From Methanobacteriota archaeon (lineage in GTDB: Archaea > Halobacteriota > Methanomicrobia > Methanomicrobiales > Methanomicrobiaceae), in contig JAENYT010000001.1 in the NCBI GenBank assembly GCA_016841665.1, positions 124,001 to 188,000 of the forward strand: a DNA stretch of 64,000 nucleotides, given 5' to 3'. Under the pieces are notes generated by a model that had not been told where the DNA came from, ran no database searches, and saw nothing but the letters and a program-made list of their open reading frames with translations. The translations under genes and the position numbers were made by a program. This document shows, in pieces, positions 24,342-33,679 of the stretch; the stretch's first letter is position 1; each line of letters begins with the position of its first letter.

Positions 24342-26126
24342 TCAGACAACCGTGATATAATAGACTTCTGTCTCGCCGTTGTCATAGATACGGTTGACAC
24401 TCCTGTCCGCATTCACCCGGTCGAAGTCTTTATCATCAAATCTTCCCACCGATTCCCAGACGGTACTGTACATGATTCTATCCATTTTGGTCAGCGCCGC
24501 ATACTGGTTTTCAGCGTAACAGTAGCCAAGTGACGGGTGTTGATCGTAGCCGAAATGATCGGGAATAATGGGATACCTCCATTTCATTATCCGGCTGCTC
24601 TGCTCTTTTCCCATAATTGCGTCCGCATATCGCGTGGGGGGGCTGTTGATACATACGAAACCGGTGTCTTTATCCCGGGTGCTCAGTATCCAGTCCATAC
24701 CGGCCATATCCATCCCCGTGACCTCCCTGTTCGGCTGCAGGATATACGGGGAGGGAAAAATACTGATGATGCTGAGGAGGGATGCGATAAGTATAAGAGC
24801 AACGCAGACGCGGGCAATGGAATGGCGCTTTTTTTCAAGCAGGTGGCTGATAACAAACGCGACGGCGAGGGGCGTAAAAAGGACTGCAAATGCCTGAAAC
24901 CGTACCGGATCGACGCTCTCGAGAAAAGAAAACACATTCAGCAGGTATCCCAGGTACATGATTCCGATCAGGTAGGTGATGATAAGGAATGATGCGAACA
25001 TTCCCGTTCCTCTGAAGGTTTTTTCTTTGAGATACCGTGCAAAGACCAGTATTGTTGCGAGAACCGTAAAAAGCAAATAAATCGCTTCGCTCCCCATCGT
25101 CTTCAGGGTGTAGAGCAGAAAATCGATGGTTCCCATGTTGACTTTCAGCAGTTTTTCTGACATATCTGCCAGTGGATCTGCGGGGATACTGCCTCCGAGA
25201 ATGATCGTGGTATAGATGCTCATAAGATTGATTTCGAACCGGGAAAACTGCAGTACCCAGAAGATGAAAATGCATGAGAGGAGCAGGACCTCCAGAAATG
25301 GAAAATGTTTGAAATGGGTATTCAAACCAGAATTCCGATTCTCCAGGGAGCTGAACAGGATGCCAAGCACACCGATCACCACGAGCATCTCGATGAGCAT
25401 TACCGTTGAGAGTGGGTGGAAAAACGGATAGGTTACGAGAATCAACAACGTCAGGACCTTGTATTTCAATGAATTTCTTGACCTGAAATACAGGAACAAC
25501 AAAAAGGGGATCAGGAACATCGACCACCCGTTGGGCATAAGCAGAAGATCATATGAGGAAAAGAATACGCCCCCTGCCGCGGCGAGCGCAAGCAGTTGCA
25601 TTTTTTTGTTTTGGAATACTGTGGATGCAAGGACGAATAGTGCGATGATGTAGAATACGGAGAAAAATGCGGTGCTGTAGAGTGAGAGGAAGTCGATCGG
25701 CAATGCGGTGAGAAGGTGTGTTTCTGCAAGAACGATATGGGTAACCGGATAGTAGTTATTGAGGACACTCCCGGACTCCACGATGTCCTTAATCATGCCC
25801 AGGTGGGTGATATGGTCTCCCTGCCACCCGAAATACCCCCTGAAATTCGGAATGTAGAGGAGGCTGAATCGAGCGACAATGATAAGCAGAAATCCCACAA
25901 GCCAGAAATGGGGGGTGTCCGTATTGCCGGCAAATACGTGGCGAATCACGATCAATATCCCTGCAAATAGCGCAAATATCACGCAAAGCCAGACAATAAT
26001 TGGCGTGCTCTCATAGATTGAAATCTCGTAGCCTCTTGCGGGAAAAAAGAGAACGACAATATCCAGTAGAGCGAGAGAGAGGAATCCGAATATTGCGAGA
26101 ATAGTGTAGGTTGGTCTGGCGGGCAT
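24342..26126 (-). CDS. Polytopic membrane protein, GT-C-like
   Basis: 594 residues with about 12 hydrophobic segments and a soluble C-terminal tail of about 120 residues (ICINSPPTRYADAIMGKEQSSRIMKW region and beyond). An acidic loop after the first three segments, GWQGDHITHLGMIKDIVESGSV, resembles the extracytoplasmic first loop of GT-C glycosyltransferases, which use lipid-phosphate sugars. I do not recognise a specific family. It lies near GT4, DUF354 and GT2 genes on the same strand, so a role in glycan assembly outside the membrane is a reasonable inference. An A/T-rich block just upstream (26133-26163) is its likely promoter. Confidence 0.6.
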   Translation of the reverse strand: MPARPTYTILAIFGFLSLALLDIVVLFFPARGYEISIYESTPIIVWLCVIFALFAGILIVIRHVFAGNTDTPHFWLVGFLLIIVARFSLLYIPNFRGYFGWQGDHITHLGMIKDIVESGSVLNNYYPVTHIVLAETHLLTALPIDFLSLYSTAFFSVFYIIALFVLASTVFQNKKMQLLALAAAGGVFFSSYDLLLMPNGWSMFLIPFLLFLYFRSRNSLKYKVLTLLILVTYPFFHPLSTVMLIEMLVVIGVLGILFSSLENRNSGLNTHFKHFPFLEVLLLSCIFIFWVLQFSRFEINLMSIYTTIILGGSIPADPLADMSEKLLKVNMGTIDFLLYTLKTMGSEAIYLLFTVLATILVFARYLKEKTFRGTGMFASFLIITYLIGIMYLGYLLNVFSFLESVDPVRFQAFAVLFTPLAVAFVISHLLEKKRHSIARVCVALILIASLLSIISIFPSPYILQPNREVTGMDMAGMDWILSTRDKDTGFVCINSPPTRYADAIMGKEQSSRIMKWRYPIIPDHFGYDQHPSLGYCYAENQYAALTKMDRIMYSTVWESVGRFDDKDFDRVNADRSVNRIYDNGETEVYYITVV

Positions 26127-26166
26127 CGATGTCTCGAATAAAAATATTATTATTATTATAAATACC

Positions 26167-27288
26167 TTAGCATGGATTATCCGTGGTGATATTCTGCGCC
26201 AGCGCGCGTCGCCAGATCTCAGGAATATCGTTTGATTTCAATGCTTCTGCGGTTTCCAATGCGTTGATGCGGATTCTGTGCATTCTGTCCTGATTCTGGA
26301 GCAATGTTATAATGGACGCGGCAAACGCATCGACGTCTCGATAATCATTGATGAGGATGCCGTTGCAGCCGTCTATGATGACATCTGCAATATCTCCGCA
26401 ATTCGACGCGATGACCGGAATACCACAAAGCATTGCCTCGATTACCGTATAGGGAAATCCTTCACGTTCTGACGTCAGCACGAAGATTTTACTCTGGTTG
26501 AACCATTGCTCCACATCCGGCTGGAATCCGGCGAACATCACATGATCCTCGAGCCCGAGCTCCCTCGTCAGAGCTTGAAGATCCTTTCGGTGTGTTCCGT
26601 CCCCGACTATCGCCACCCGAATGCCGGGTATCGATTGCCGTACAATGCGAATCGCCTGGATCAGAACCTCGATATGCTTGACCGGTTCAAGCCTTGCGAG
26701 CGTGAGGATGTCGAATGTTTTCTCCCGTTCTCTGGGATGAATGCTGTTTTCAACGATATGTGGCACGACAACGATTTTTTGCGGAGGAATGCCGTGTTCG
26801 ACCAGAAAATTCCGGGTATAATGTCCGGTGACCGTGATGATATCAAACGTCCTGAGAATCGGCAGAAGGAATGCGCCTGTTTTCGACATCCGTGGAATAA
26901 CCCCTGTGTACGCAAATGTTTCGACCGCGGGGATTCCCACGTCAAGCACCTCCACGGGTCCTCCGATCAGGGAAACACCCGTGCGTACGCCGGAGATTGT
27001 TCCGGCAAGAAATGCCAGAATGCCGTGCGGGTACAATTTGAAGCTCAGGAGAAGGGAAGGCTTCTCCTTGAGTGCGAGGTGTATCAGCATAAATAATTTG
27101 ATGAAATAGGCCGAGGGCAGAAACTTCAACGTCCAGGACGGCGGGCAGTAGTATTCCACTTTATCGATGGGGGGACCCTCCGTATCGCGCACCACCATGA
27201 TCCTGTCAATTTCGTCAAGCTTCGAGAGGGGAACGATATGATTCATCATATTCCTCTCCGGAAGCTTCATAATCACCAGCATATTCAA
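26167..27288 (-). CDS. Family 4 (GT-B) glycosyltransferase
   Basis: 373 residues. The donor-binding half has FDILTLARLEPVKHIEVLIQAI, VAIVGDGTHRKDLQAL, VMFAGFQPDVEQWF and the GT4 motif REGFPYTVIEAMLCGIPVIASNCGDIADVI. The N-terminal half has SLIGGPVEVLDVG. The start is TTG 27288, 7 bases after GAGGTG, or ATG 27282. It lies 68 bases downstream of the DUF354 gene on the same strand, likely one operon. Donor and acceptor sugars are unknown. Confidence 0.87.
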   Translation of the reverse strand: MNMLVIMKLPERNMMNHIVPLSKLDEIDRIMVVRDTEGPPIDKVEYYCPPSWTLKFLPSAYFIKLFMLIHLALKEKPSLLLSFKLYPHGILAFLAGTISGVRTGVSLIGGPVEVLDVGIPAVETFAYTGVIPRMSKTGAFLLPILRTFDIITVTGHYTRNFLVEHGIPPQKIVVVPHIVENSIHPREREKTFDILTLARLEPVKHIEVLIQAIRIVRQSIPGIRVAIVGDGTHRKDLQALTRELGLEDHVMFAGFQPDVEQWFNQSKIFVLTSEREGFPYTVIEAMLCGIPVIASNCGDIADVIIDGCNGILINDYRDVDAFAASIITLLQNQDRMHRIRINALETAEALKSNDIPEIWRRALAQNITTDNPC

Positions 27289-27356
27289 CCGATATCACCT
27301 CGTTGCATTTTCCTGCAAATGTCGTCTCTCTTTCACGACTCGATGGTTGTTCAGGA

Positions 27357-28385
27357 TCACCCGCATTGTTCGAACAGATCGATCATAAACTGCGTAACAT
27401 CGATTTTATCCTTCAGAAGCTGTTCGCGCTTGCGTTTTCCTTCCTGTTTTAAGTTTTTATTCTCCAGCAGTTCGATCGCTTTTTGGATTGCTCGCTCCTG
27501 AATATTATTGTAATTGAAAAAATTATAGACCAGATCGTATTGCTTCTCCTCTTCCGAAGTGTAGCCGTAACTCAGGGTTGTGATAAGCAACGCATGGGTT
27601 CCGAGGATTGCGCTTTCGGATGCCATCGTCGATCCCTCCCCGATATACATCTTTGCGTAATACATCAGATCGTGCATCTTCTCGGGAGGAACCGAGATCA
27701 TATACTTGTTGAATGCATTCGGCAGTTTTGATTCTGACGTGATGAAGACCTGTCCGTAGTCCTTGAGGATATTGATCAGCTCCATCCTGTTTTCAATCCC
27801 ATGCTGTCCGCGATCATGCACCGCGTTCCATGAAATAAAGCGCATCACAAAAAAATCATCCTGCTCGTCAAGGCCGATTTCGTGCAGAATTCCCGGGTCA
27901 GGCTGGAAATAACGCGGGTGCAGGTATGCAAGTTCGTGGTAACCATTATATCGGATCTGTTTTTTCCCGACATCGTCCCTGTAGCAGGACGGTGTGCAGA
28001 TGATATCGGCGAAGGGGAAGGTTATCGAATTTGAAAGCACTGCATGTTCCGTATCAGTGAACACGATTGATTTTGCATCGGTGACGCGGGAGATATGTGC
28101 CGGGGCGACCCCGCCGATTCCGGTGACAATATGCGGCTTGAAATCCTGCGCAATTGCGTACAGGTGGTAGTCATATTTCAGCTGCTCCGTGATGACATCG
28201 AAGCCGTTTTTCTGTCGCACCGGCAGGAGCGTATAGTCAATTCCGTAACTTTGCAGTAAATTCAGGGCAACATCCTTCCTCATTGCGGCAACGCGTATTT
28301 CATGCCCCCGTTGTTCCATCTCCCATATGAAATGCTTGAAGAAATGCACATGGGCCGGATGGTTGATGGTTACCAGCACCCTAAT
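27357..28385 (-). CDS. DUF354 family protein (GT-B-like)
   Basis: The DUF354 family, found mainly in archaea and bacterial glycan loci, normally begins M-R-V-L-V-x-I-N-H-P-A-H-V-H-F-F-K. Here the same string reads IRVLVTINHPAHVHFFKHFI with ATT (28385-28383) at the Met position. GGAGGGGGTG ends 6 bases before this ATT. An in-frame ATG at 28403 adds MEGVAT but would lie on top of the ribosome site. Other features: GIGGVAPAHISR, ADIICTPSCY, GEGSTMASESAILGTHAL, the UDP-GlcNAc-epimerase/GT-B-like C-terminal motif. Probably a glycan-synthesis enzyme. 342 residues from the ATT. Confidence 0.8.
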   Translation of the reverse strand: MRVLVTINHPAHVHFFKHFIWEMEQRGHEIRVAAMRKDVALNLLQSYGIDYTLLPVRQKNGFDVITEQLKYDYHLYAIAQDFKPHIVTGIGGVAPAHISRVTDAKSIVFTDTEHAVLSNSITFPFADIICTPSCYRDDVGKKQIRYNGYHELAYLHPRYFQPDPGILHEIGLDEQDDFFVMRFISWNAVHDRGQHGIENRMELINILKDYGQVFITSESKLPNAFNKYMISVPPEKMHDLMYYAKMYIGEGSTMASESAILGTHALLITTLSYGYTSEEEKQYDLVYNFFNYNNIQERAIQKAIELLENKNLKQEGKRKREQLLKDKIDVTQFMIDLFEQCG

Positions 28386-28593
28386 CGTCGCCACCCCCTC
28401 CATGAATATCGGGCCTTGCACAGTTTGCGGCAGAGAATCGGCCTGTGAGCCAGCGTGATTCTGCGCCGCAGCATGCATTCTGGAAAGGGGGATGCTCGGG
28501 GATGGTGTGAACAGTCGCCCATTGGTGTTCAGGCTGTTTTTCTGGGAATAGGTGGATTATCCTGAAATTTCCTGGAACTCTGCGTGATCTCAT
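28381..28593 (-). CDS. Possible 70-residue leader ORF upstream of DUF354
   Basis: ATG 28593 has a full ribosome site AGGAGG 9 bases upstream, and a TATA-like block (28630-28640) lies about 40 bases further up. So this is the first start codon on the expected transcript. The stop TAG (28383-28381) shares a base with the proposed ATT start of DUF354. The predicted peptide (MRSRRVPGNFRIIHLFPEKQ and on) has no recognisable domain and unremarkable composition, with three cysteines and a GGGGDD end. It may be a regulatory leader or only a ribosome guide; a decayed gene is also possible. Confidence 0.4.
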   Translation of the reverse strand: MRSRRVPGNFRIIHLFPEKQPEHQWATVHTIPEHPPFQNACCGAESRWLTGRFSAANCARPDIHGGGGDD

Positions 28594-28629
28594 ATGGCAA
28601 AACCTCCTGGGGTAATGGAAATTCGTCTT

Positions 28630-28640
28630 ATTATATATAT
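28630..28640 (-). promoter_or_regulatory. TATA box for the DUF354-GT4 operon
   Basis: TATATATAAT-type sequence on the reverse strand about 22-32 bases before the AGGAGG at 28608-28603, which places transcription start just ahead of the ribosome site. The remaining sequence from 28641 to 28889 contains no gene I can support. Confidence 0.5.
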
Positions 28641-28889
28641 TGCATTATTCTTTTAACGGCTATAAAATTATTGTGGTGTATATAAACACCGGATTTGCAT
28701 CTCACTCTCATCTCAGGGCACCGTGTCCCCCTGTCTGATTGCATGGGAGAGATCCTTCCTTATGCCACTTGCGCGGCAGCGCTTCCATGGAGCGACTATC
28801 CGTTTGTGTGGTGCCGGTGAACATGAATGGCCTGCAGGTGGGAGACGGCCATGCAACGGCCTATTTTGTAAATATTGTCTTTTCATCGG

Positions 28890-29849
28890 TCATCTGCCGT
28901 TTATTCGTTGATTGGACTGCATGTCAAAGAACATGGCAAAAAGGAAGAAGAGTATACCGATGGTGAATATCACAAGAGAAAGTGCTCCCCTTACGAAGAG
29001 TATGTTAACATCAAAAAGGGAAGAGTAGAGGGTATACAATCCCCCCATCATCCCGATGACGAGGAAAAGCACTCCGGACGCATAAAACAGCACCAGCGGA
29101 TGAAATTCAAGCAGCACATATTTTTCCCTCATACGCCACAGAAAATTATTGAGAAGCAGGAGGGAGACGGAGGGAATATAGGCGCTGTACCGAATTTTTG
29201 ATTTTTCATTTGCATATTTTGCAGGGATGAGTACATCCAGCGCCCGGTACCCATGGATATTCAGCCACACCAGCATACTGTTGCAGTACCCATATCTCGG
29301 GTATATCTGGTTGATATCCAGGTGCTCGAGCACTTCTTTGGATGCTGCCGTGTAGCCGTTCTGAGGGTCCATGATGTGCCAGTTTCCTGACGCAATCTTG
29401 GTGAGGTAGGTCAGCAAAATATTTCCGAAAGTCCTCCAGGCGCTCATGCCCTGGCGGTATTCGGCGTTGTAAAGCCGGTTACCCTTTGTATAGTCAGCCC
29501 GATCATCGATGATCGGATCGAGGAGAGAGGGAAGATACTTCGGTTCCATCTGGTTGTCGCCGGCCATCACGGCAACGACATCCGCGCCGCCTTCAAGGGC
29601 CCGGGCATAGCCGGAGCATATCGCAGCGCCCACCCCCCGATTTTTTTCATGATGAATGGCTGCGATACGAGAATCTTTGGCTGAAAATTCTTCGATTAGT
29701 TCTCCTGTCCGATCCTGTGATGCATCGTTGACTGCGACAATCAGGTCGATATAGGGGGGGAGCGATTGCAGCGTCTCACCGATGAGCTCCTGTTCATTGT
29801 ATGCGGGAACCACGACAGCGATAATGTTATTCCGGTACAGGTGAATCAC
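28890..29849 (-). CDS. Family 2 glycosyltransferase with C-terminal membrane segments
   Basis: 319 residues. IAVVVPAYNEQELIGETLQSLP opens the GT-A domain, VNDASQDRTGELI and GVGAAICSGYARALEGGADVVAVMAGDNQMEP follow; the metal site reads GDN rather than DxD. DPQNGYTAASKEVL is the acceptor-loop motif of the DPM1/GtrB-like group. Two C-terminal membrane helices (about 248-275 and 285-310) suggest that it loads a sugar on a polyprenyl phosphate at the membrane. Start is GTG 29849. This would supply the lipid-linked sugar for GT-C enzymes such as the one at 24342-26126, an inference. Confidence 0.85.
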   Translation of the reverse strand: MIHLYRNNIIAVVVPAYNEQELIGETLQSLPPYIDLIVAVNDASQDRTGELIEEFSAKDSRIAAIHHEKNRGVGAAICSGYARALEGGADVVAVMAGDNQMEPKYLPSLLDPIIDDRADYTKGNRLYNAEYRQGMSAWRTFGNILLTYLTKIASGNWHIMDPQNGYTAASKEVLEHLDINQIYPRYGYCNSMLVWLNIHGYRALDVLIPAKYANEKSKIRYSAYIPSVSLLLLNNFLWRMREKYVLLEFHPLVLFYASGVLFLVIGMMGGLYTLYSSLFDVNILFVRGALSLVIFTIGILFFLFAMFFDMQSNQRINGR

Positions 29850-30179
29850 CAGACAAGCATCCTATTACCGGTGCCAATAAATATATATTTTGGTATCGAT
29901 AAAAAAATTTATATATTATAAATTCTGTGGAAATTCCTTGCACCGGAGACAACCGTTTGAGCCTTGATGAGGGCTTCCGGGATTATTTAAGCGTTACGAT
30001 CGGGCGATCCGGGAACAGTTTTGATATTGCTGGAATTTTTGAAGGAATCCATCGGATACCCCTGTGTTCCGGGAGAAGGGGGGTGCGGCATGCTCCCCGG
30101 ATGCAGAGGTGTTTAGGGAAATCATGCAGGATAGATTAATATAATAGATGATTAATAAAACTAATGCAATAGGATTGCC
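29850..30179. promoter_or_regulatory. Divergent promoter region between GT2 and DUF1616 genes
   Basis: A nearly pure A/T stretch at about 29876-29926 faces the reverse-strand GT2, and a second A/T-rich stretch at about 30130-30165 faces the DUF1616 gene. I see no gene between; short open frames here lack family features. Confidence 0.45.
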
Positions 30180-31157
30180 ATGAACGCTACACATCACGCC
30201 AGAACCCTGTTCCGAAATATCACTAACGATGAGTATTTCTTTGATTTGAAATTCCTGCTGCTGCTGACGGTGGGAGCGCTTATGGTACTATACGTTCCTC
30301 TGGTCAGCGACACCGTGTTGAGGGTGCTGTTCACCGTTCCATTAATCCTCTTCATTCCCGGTTATGCCCTCATTTCGTTGCTTTTTCCATCAAGAGAAGA
30401 TATCAGTTCTCTTGAACGGATCCTTCTCGCGTTTGGTATGAGTTTTGTGCTTGCAGCACTTGTGGGCCTGATGCTTAACTACACGCCGTGGGGCATTCAG
30501 CTTGAGACCGTATCGGCAGCATTAATTAGTGTTTCCTGGTTTATCCTCATTTTTGCGTATTACCGTCGTGCTCTGCTCGATCCTGAGGCGCGTTTCGCCG
30601 TCTCTTTCCGCCGCCTCGTCCATTGTTTCCAGGTGGTGATCACGCCGGGGCCGGGCCCCGAACAAAGCCGTTTTCTCTCCCGCATGCTTACCTTTTCAAT
30701 TATCCTTGCCATAGGTACGACGGTGCTGGTAATGGCGATTCCAAAGGATGGTGAAAAGTTTTCAGAATTTTACATCCTTGGGGAAAACGGGGAGGCTGTC
30801 CAGTACCCTCAGAAAATCATCGCACAGGAGCCGCAACAGGTGGTCATCGGGATCAGGAATCATGAATATCGCGATGTTTTGTATATGATTGAAGTGTTTG
30901 CCGTCGACCAGAATACAGACGTTATTTCAAACAGCACAAAGATCAATTCGATGGAACGTCTGGACCGTTTCTCTCTCTCGCTGAGGCCGGAACAGGAACT
31001 CGAGCGGTCGTACACCTACACGGTGGACAGCGAGGATTTCAATCGAATTGAGTTACTCCTCTTTAAGGATGAGGCGCCTTCTGATGATACCTGGGGGTTG
31101 GAGAGGATTGCCGCAAGTTATCGCAATCTCCACATCTGGGTCGATGTCACGTCATGA
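30180..31157 (+). CDS. DUF1616 family membrane protein
   Basis: 325 residues. Four hydrophobic segments in the first 125 residues (FLLLLTVGALMVLYVPL, VLFTVPLILFIPGYALISLLF, ILLAFGMSFVLAALVGLML, LISVSWFILIFAYY), a cytoplasmic link, a further segment (MLTFSIILAIGTTVLVMAIP), then an extracytoplasmic beta-rich domain (EFYILGENGEAVQYP and on). This is the DUF1616 layout, frequent in archaeal cell-surface glycan loci, with PGYALISLLFP as the characteristic motif. Function unknown. Its end overlaps the convergent gene by 6 bases. Confidence 0.8.
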   Translation: MNATHHARTLFRNITNDEYFFDLKFLLLLTVGALMVLYVPLVSDTVLRVLFTVPLILFIPGYALISLLFPSREDISSLERILLAFGMSFVLAALVGLMLNYTPWGIQLETVSAALISVSWFILIFAYYRRALLDPEARFAVSFRRLVHCFQVVITPGPGPEQSRFLSRMLTFSIILAIGTTVLVMAIPKDGEKFSEFYILGENGEAVQYPQKIIAQEPQQVVIGIRNHEYRDVLYMIEVFAVDQNTDVISNSTKINSMERLDRFSLSLRPEQELERSYTYTVDSEDFNRIELLLFKDEAPSDDTWGLERIAASYRNLHIWVDVTS

Positions 31158-31928
31158 ATGAAGAGTCACGTTCATTTTGATGCTCTGTGACTGGTCCTCA
31201 AACGCCACGCTGTCGATCGAGGTCGTCTTTCCCAGTCCTCTCGCGATCATGCTCGCGATGAGGCTGCAGACCGGACATGGCGTCATCGAACAGCACCTGG
31301 GCGATTCCTGCCTCAGCACCTGACACCCCTGATACAACCGGAAACGGCGAATTTCGATGGTGATGCTGTCACCCGATCTCACCGCGGACACCTTTTCTGC
31401 GATCTCGAGAATATCTTCACAGATGCCGGCGATGGCGGCAAAAAGCTCTTCCTCCCGGTGAGGAATGGACACCGCATTGGTTTGCTCAAGTGATTCGAGG
31501 AGGTATGAGCCCGAAGGAGGCATGATGACCCCCATCCCGTCGGATTCTGCATAAAATGTATAATCGGTCTTCGGAGTGATAGGGGTGTAGGCCGAGACCG
31601 GGTTGAACTGCATGATCGATGCAGGGTACATTTTACTCCCGGGGACAAAGTGCGCATTCCCGCTGATACCAAGATCTGCGATAATGCGTGAAAGCGGAAT
31701 TGCGGCGGGAAAGTGAAGCAGGCTCACAATTTGGGGCTGCACCGACTCACTGGAAGTGAAACTGAGCATGAATATGCCTGTCACAAAACTCGTGAACCCT
31801 ACAAGGATGAGTACGGCGGTCGATATGTCTCCTCGATTGGTGAGGAGGACGATGATCAGAAGCACCAGCGCGACCCCGATCAGGATCATCGGGGGCCAGG
31901 GTATAGTATTCAACGTTCTGTTACGCAT
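31152..31928 (-). CDS. Unknown membrane protein with cysteine-rich C-terminus
   Basis: 258 residues: two membrane segments near the start (PPMILIGVALVLLIIVLLT and VLILVGFTSFVTGIFMLSF), then a soluble domain of about 190 residues. The late segment GCQVLRQESPRCCSMTPCPVC has five cysteines in 21 residues, possibly a metal or Fe-S site. I do not recognise the family. It is last in the MoxR-DUF58 operon and overlaps the preceding gene by 8 bases, so it probably belongs to the same membrane complex. Confidence 0.6.
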   Translation of the reverse strand: MRNRTLNTIPWPPMILIGVALVLLIIVLLTNRGDISTAVLILVGFTSFVTGIFMLSFTSSESVQPQIVSLLHFPAAIPLSRIIADLGISGNAHFVPGSKMYPASIMQFNPVSAYTPITPKTDYTFYAESDGMGVIMPPSGSYLLESLEQTNAVSIPHREEELFAAIAGICEDILEIAEKVSAVRSGDSITIEIRRFRLYQGCQVLRQESPRCCSMTPCPVCSLIASMIARGLGKTTSIDSVAFEDQSQSIKMNVTLHS

Positions 31929-32391
31929 TTGTTCGCTCCGAAATTCTCTTTAAATGTTTTTCATTGAAAAGCACAAAGACCAGTATCGAAAGGATCGCAC
32001 AGAGGATGACAAACAGGATGAGATAGACATCGTCCAGCACCAACACCACAATCCCCGCAGTGATACCTATGGTGATGCTCACCAGTGCATCGCTGGTCAT
32101 GCGTTCGCGGGTGTTCAGGGGAAATTGTTCACCGGCGAGCAGCAGCACGATGATCTGTGCGGGCAGGGCCAGCATCATGCTGGATAACCCGACAATGATC
32201 ACAAGGATCTCCCCTATTGCAAGGCTGGCATAGGCGGTTTCGGCTGATTTTGCTGATTTGATCTGTATTCCCAGAAGTGCGAGCAGCATCAGCGGCCCGG
32301 CAAACCATATCGGGGATCCGATCGCAGGCACTACCACTACAAGCGATAACGCAAGCAACAGTGCTCGAGAGAGCGTGGTTTTGGTTCTCAT
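31921..32391 (-). CDS. Small membrane protein of the MoxR operon
   Basis: 156 residues with about four to five membrane helices (ALLLALSLVVVVPAIGSPIWFAGPLMLLALLG, AIGEILVIIVGLSSMMLALPAQIIVLLLAG, and two in the last 60 residues) and a basic C-terminus (FNEKHLKRISERTNA). Overlaps the DUF58 gene by 4 bases and the next gene by 8, so it is cotranslated in the operon. No family recognised. Confidence 0.6.
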   Translation of the reverse strand: MRTKTTLSRALLLALSLVVVVPAIGSPIWFAGPLMLLALLGIQIKSAKSAETAYASLAIGEILVIIVGLSSMMLALPAQIIVLLLAGEQFPLNTRERMTSDALVSITIGITAGIVVLVLDDVYLILFVILCAILSILVFVLFNEKHLKRISERTNA

Positions 32392-33677
32392 ACCATTGTC
32401 ACCGAATTAAATGGCAATTTTTCGATTTTACTCTCATTTTGTGCTGAATACGCCTCTTTGGGGATAAAAAGGTGTACATGCTTCCCGGTGTTTGCCGCCT
32501 GCCGCATAATAATCCTCACGTGACTGTCATCACCCTGAAAGGTGGTAAACAGATTAACTTCGGATTGATTCACTGAATGGAATATCCTGCCCATTTCCTG
32601 TTCGAATGGAGTGAATCGCCTGGTTTCGGAAAAAACCTCACGTATCCTGTTCACTGCATACAGGAACGGTGTTTCCTCCAGATAACTGTCGAGATATCTC
32701 GTTTTCTTTGTATGGTGTCCGCTATCGAGCGTCCTGTAGAGATGAAAACGCCGGTATTCCGGTTTCAACCGGTTGAGATCGAACATGATCGAATTGAAAT
32801 TATGCGGCATCGGTGCGGCCGAGATGAGGTTCCCCCCCGAGACCGCAACCAGAAATAAATCGATATTTTCTTTCGTTTCTGCATTGATTGAGCATATCAG
32901 GGCTTCTTTGAGCTTGCGGAACGTCGCACCGGTTTCCTGCATTCCGCGGTCAGGAAGATCGATGATAAAAAGCTGCCCTGTAGTGCGGTAATAGGAATAT
33001 TCCCTGATAAATATCTTCCCGTATTTTGCCGATAATTTCCAGTCAATTGATTTCGGTGCATCACCCACCTGGTATTCGCGGAAATATTGAACCTCGAAGG
33101 GATCTGCCATGGGGATGCTGGTTACGCTGTAAACCGAGTAACGTTTCTCGCTTTTTGAATCAAACAATTGAACCGGGTAGACAAGAATTTCCGGGTGGCG
33201 ATACTGTGCATCGGTGAGGGTGAGGGTTTCGGCAAACAGCGGATCCTTGAGGGTTACATTGAGTCCGCCGAAAAGAATCTCTCCTGTGTGCATGGACCTG
33301 AATGCATAGTGAAGTGTGCATACGCCGGGGTTTTGGGCGCTCGCGCACTCTCCGGTCGAGCCCCGGACAATCAGCGCTCCTTCGGGGAGTATGTCGTCAA
33401 ATGCCAGGTGCATTGCCGGATTGTTGATGAAATGTATCTCGTTCTCCAGGTGGATGTCGGATCCCTGGCGAAAAATGCCGTGTGGTATCTTTCTCTCGAC
33501 CCGCACTGAAGGAATTATCGTCCGTACTTCGGAGATGAATACGAGATACCGGTAGGATAGAAAGAGAATAAGGCTGAATGCGGCAAAGAGGAATGCCTGT
33601 TCGGAAAAAACCAGGCCAAGCACCACGATAGCCATTACGAGTACCGCAATTCCGGATCCCGTTCTCTCCAGCTTCAC
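32388..33677 (-). CDS. DUF58 domain protein
   Basis: 429 residues. Two membrane segments at the N-terminus (IAVLVMAIVVLGLVF, AFLFAAFSLILFLSYRYL), an extracellular-type beta domain (about 55-170), then the DUF58 signature DPFEVQYFREYQVGDAPKSIDWKLSAKYGKIFIREYSYY followed by a VWA-like region (GQLFIIDLPDRG). DUF58 proteins pair with MoxR ATPases, as here, where MoxR ends 2 bases upstream. The pair is thought to assemble or activate membrane or surface protein complexes. Confidence 0.85.
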   Translation of the reverse strand: MKLERTGSGIAVLVMAIVVLGLVFSEQAFLFAAFSLILFLSYRYLVFISEVRTIIPSVRVERKIPHGIFRQGSDIHLENEIHFINNPAMHLAFDDILPEGALIVRGSTGECASAQNPGVCTLHYAFRSMHTGEILFGGLNVTLKDPLFAETLTLTDAQYRHPEILVYPVQLFDSKSEKRYSVYSVTSIPMADPFEVQYFREYQVGDAPKSIDWKLSAKYGKIFIREYSYYRTTGQLFIIDLPDRGMQETGATFRKLKEALICSINAETKENIDLFLVAVSGGNLISAAPMPHNFNSIMFDLNRLKPEYRRFHLYRTLDSGHHTKKTRYLDSYLEETPFLYAVNRIREVFSETRRFTPFEQEMGRIFHSVNQSEVNLFTTFQGDDSHVRIIMRQAANTGKHVHLFIPKEAYSAQNESKIEKLPFNSVTMV

Positions 33678-33679
33678 TT

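Noticed and set aside
28739-28966. Forward frame of about 75 codons upstream of GT2 end
   Set aside because: Lies partly antisense to the GT2 gene, with no motif or start-site support.
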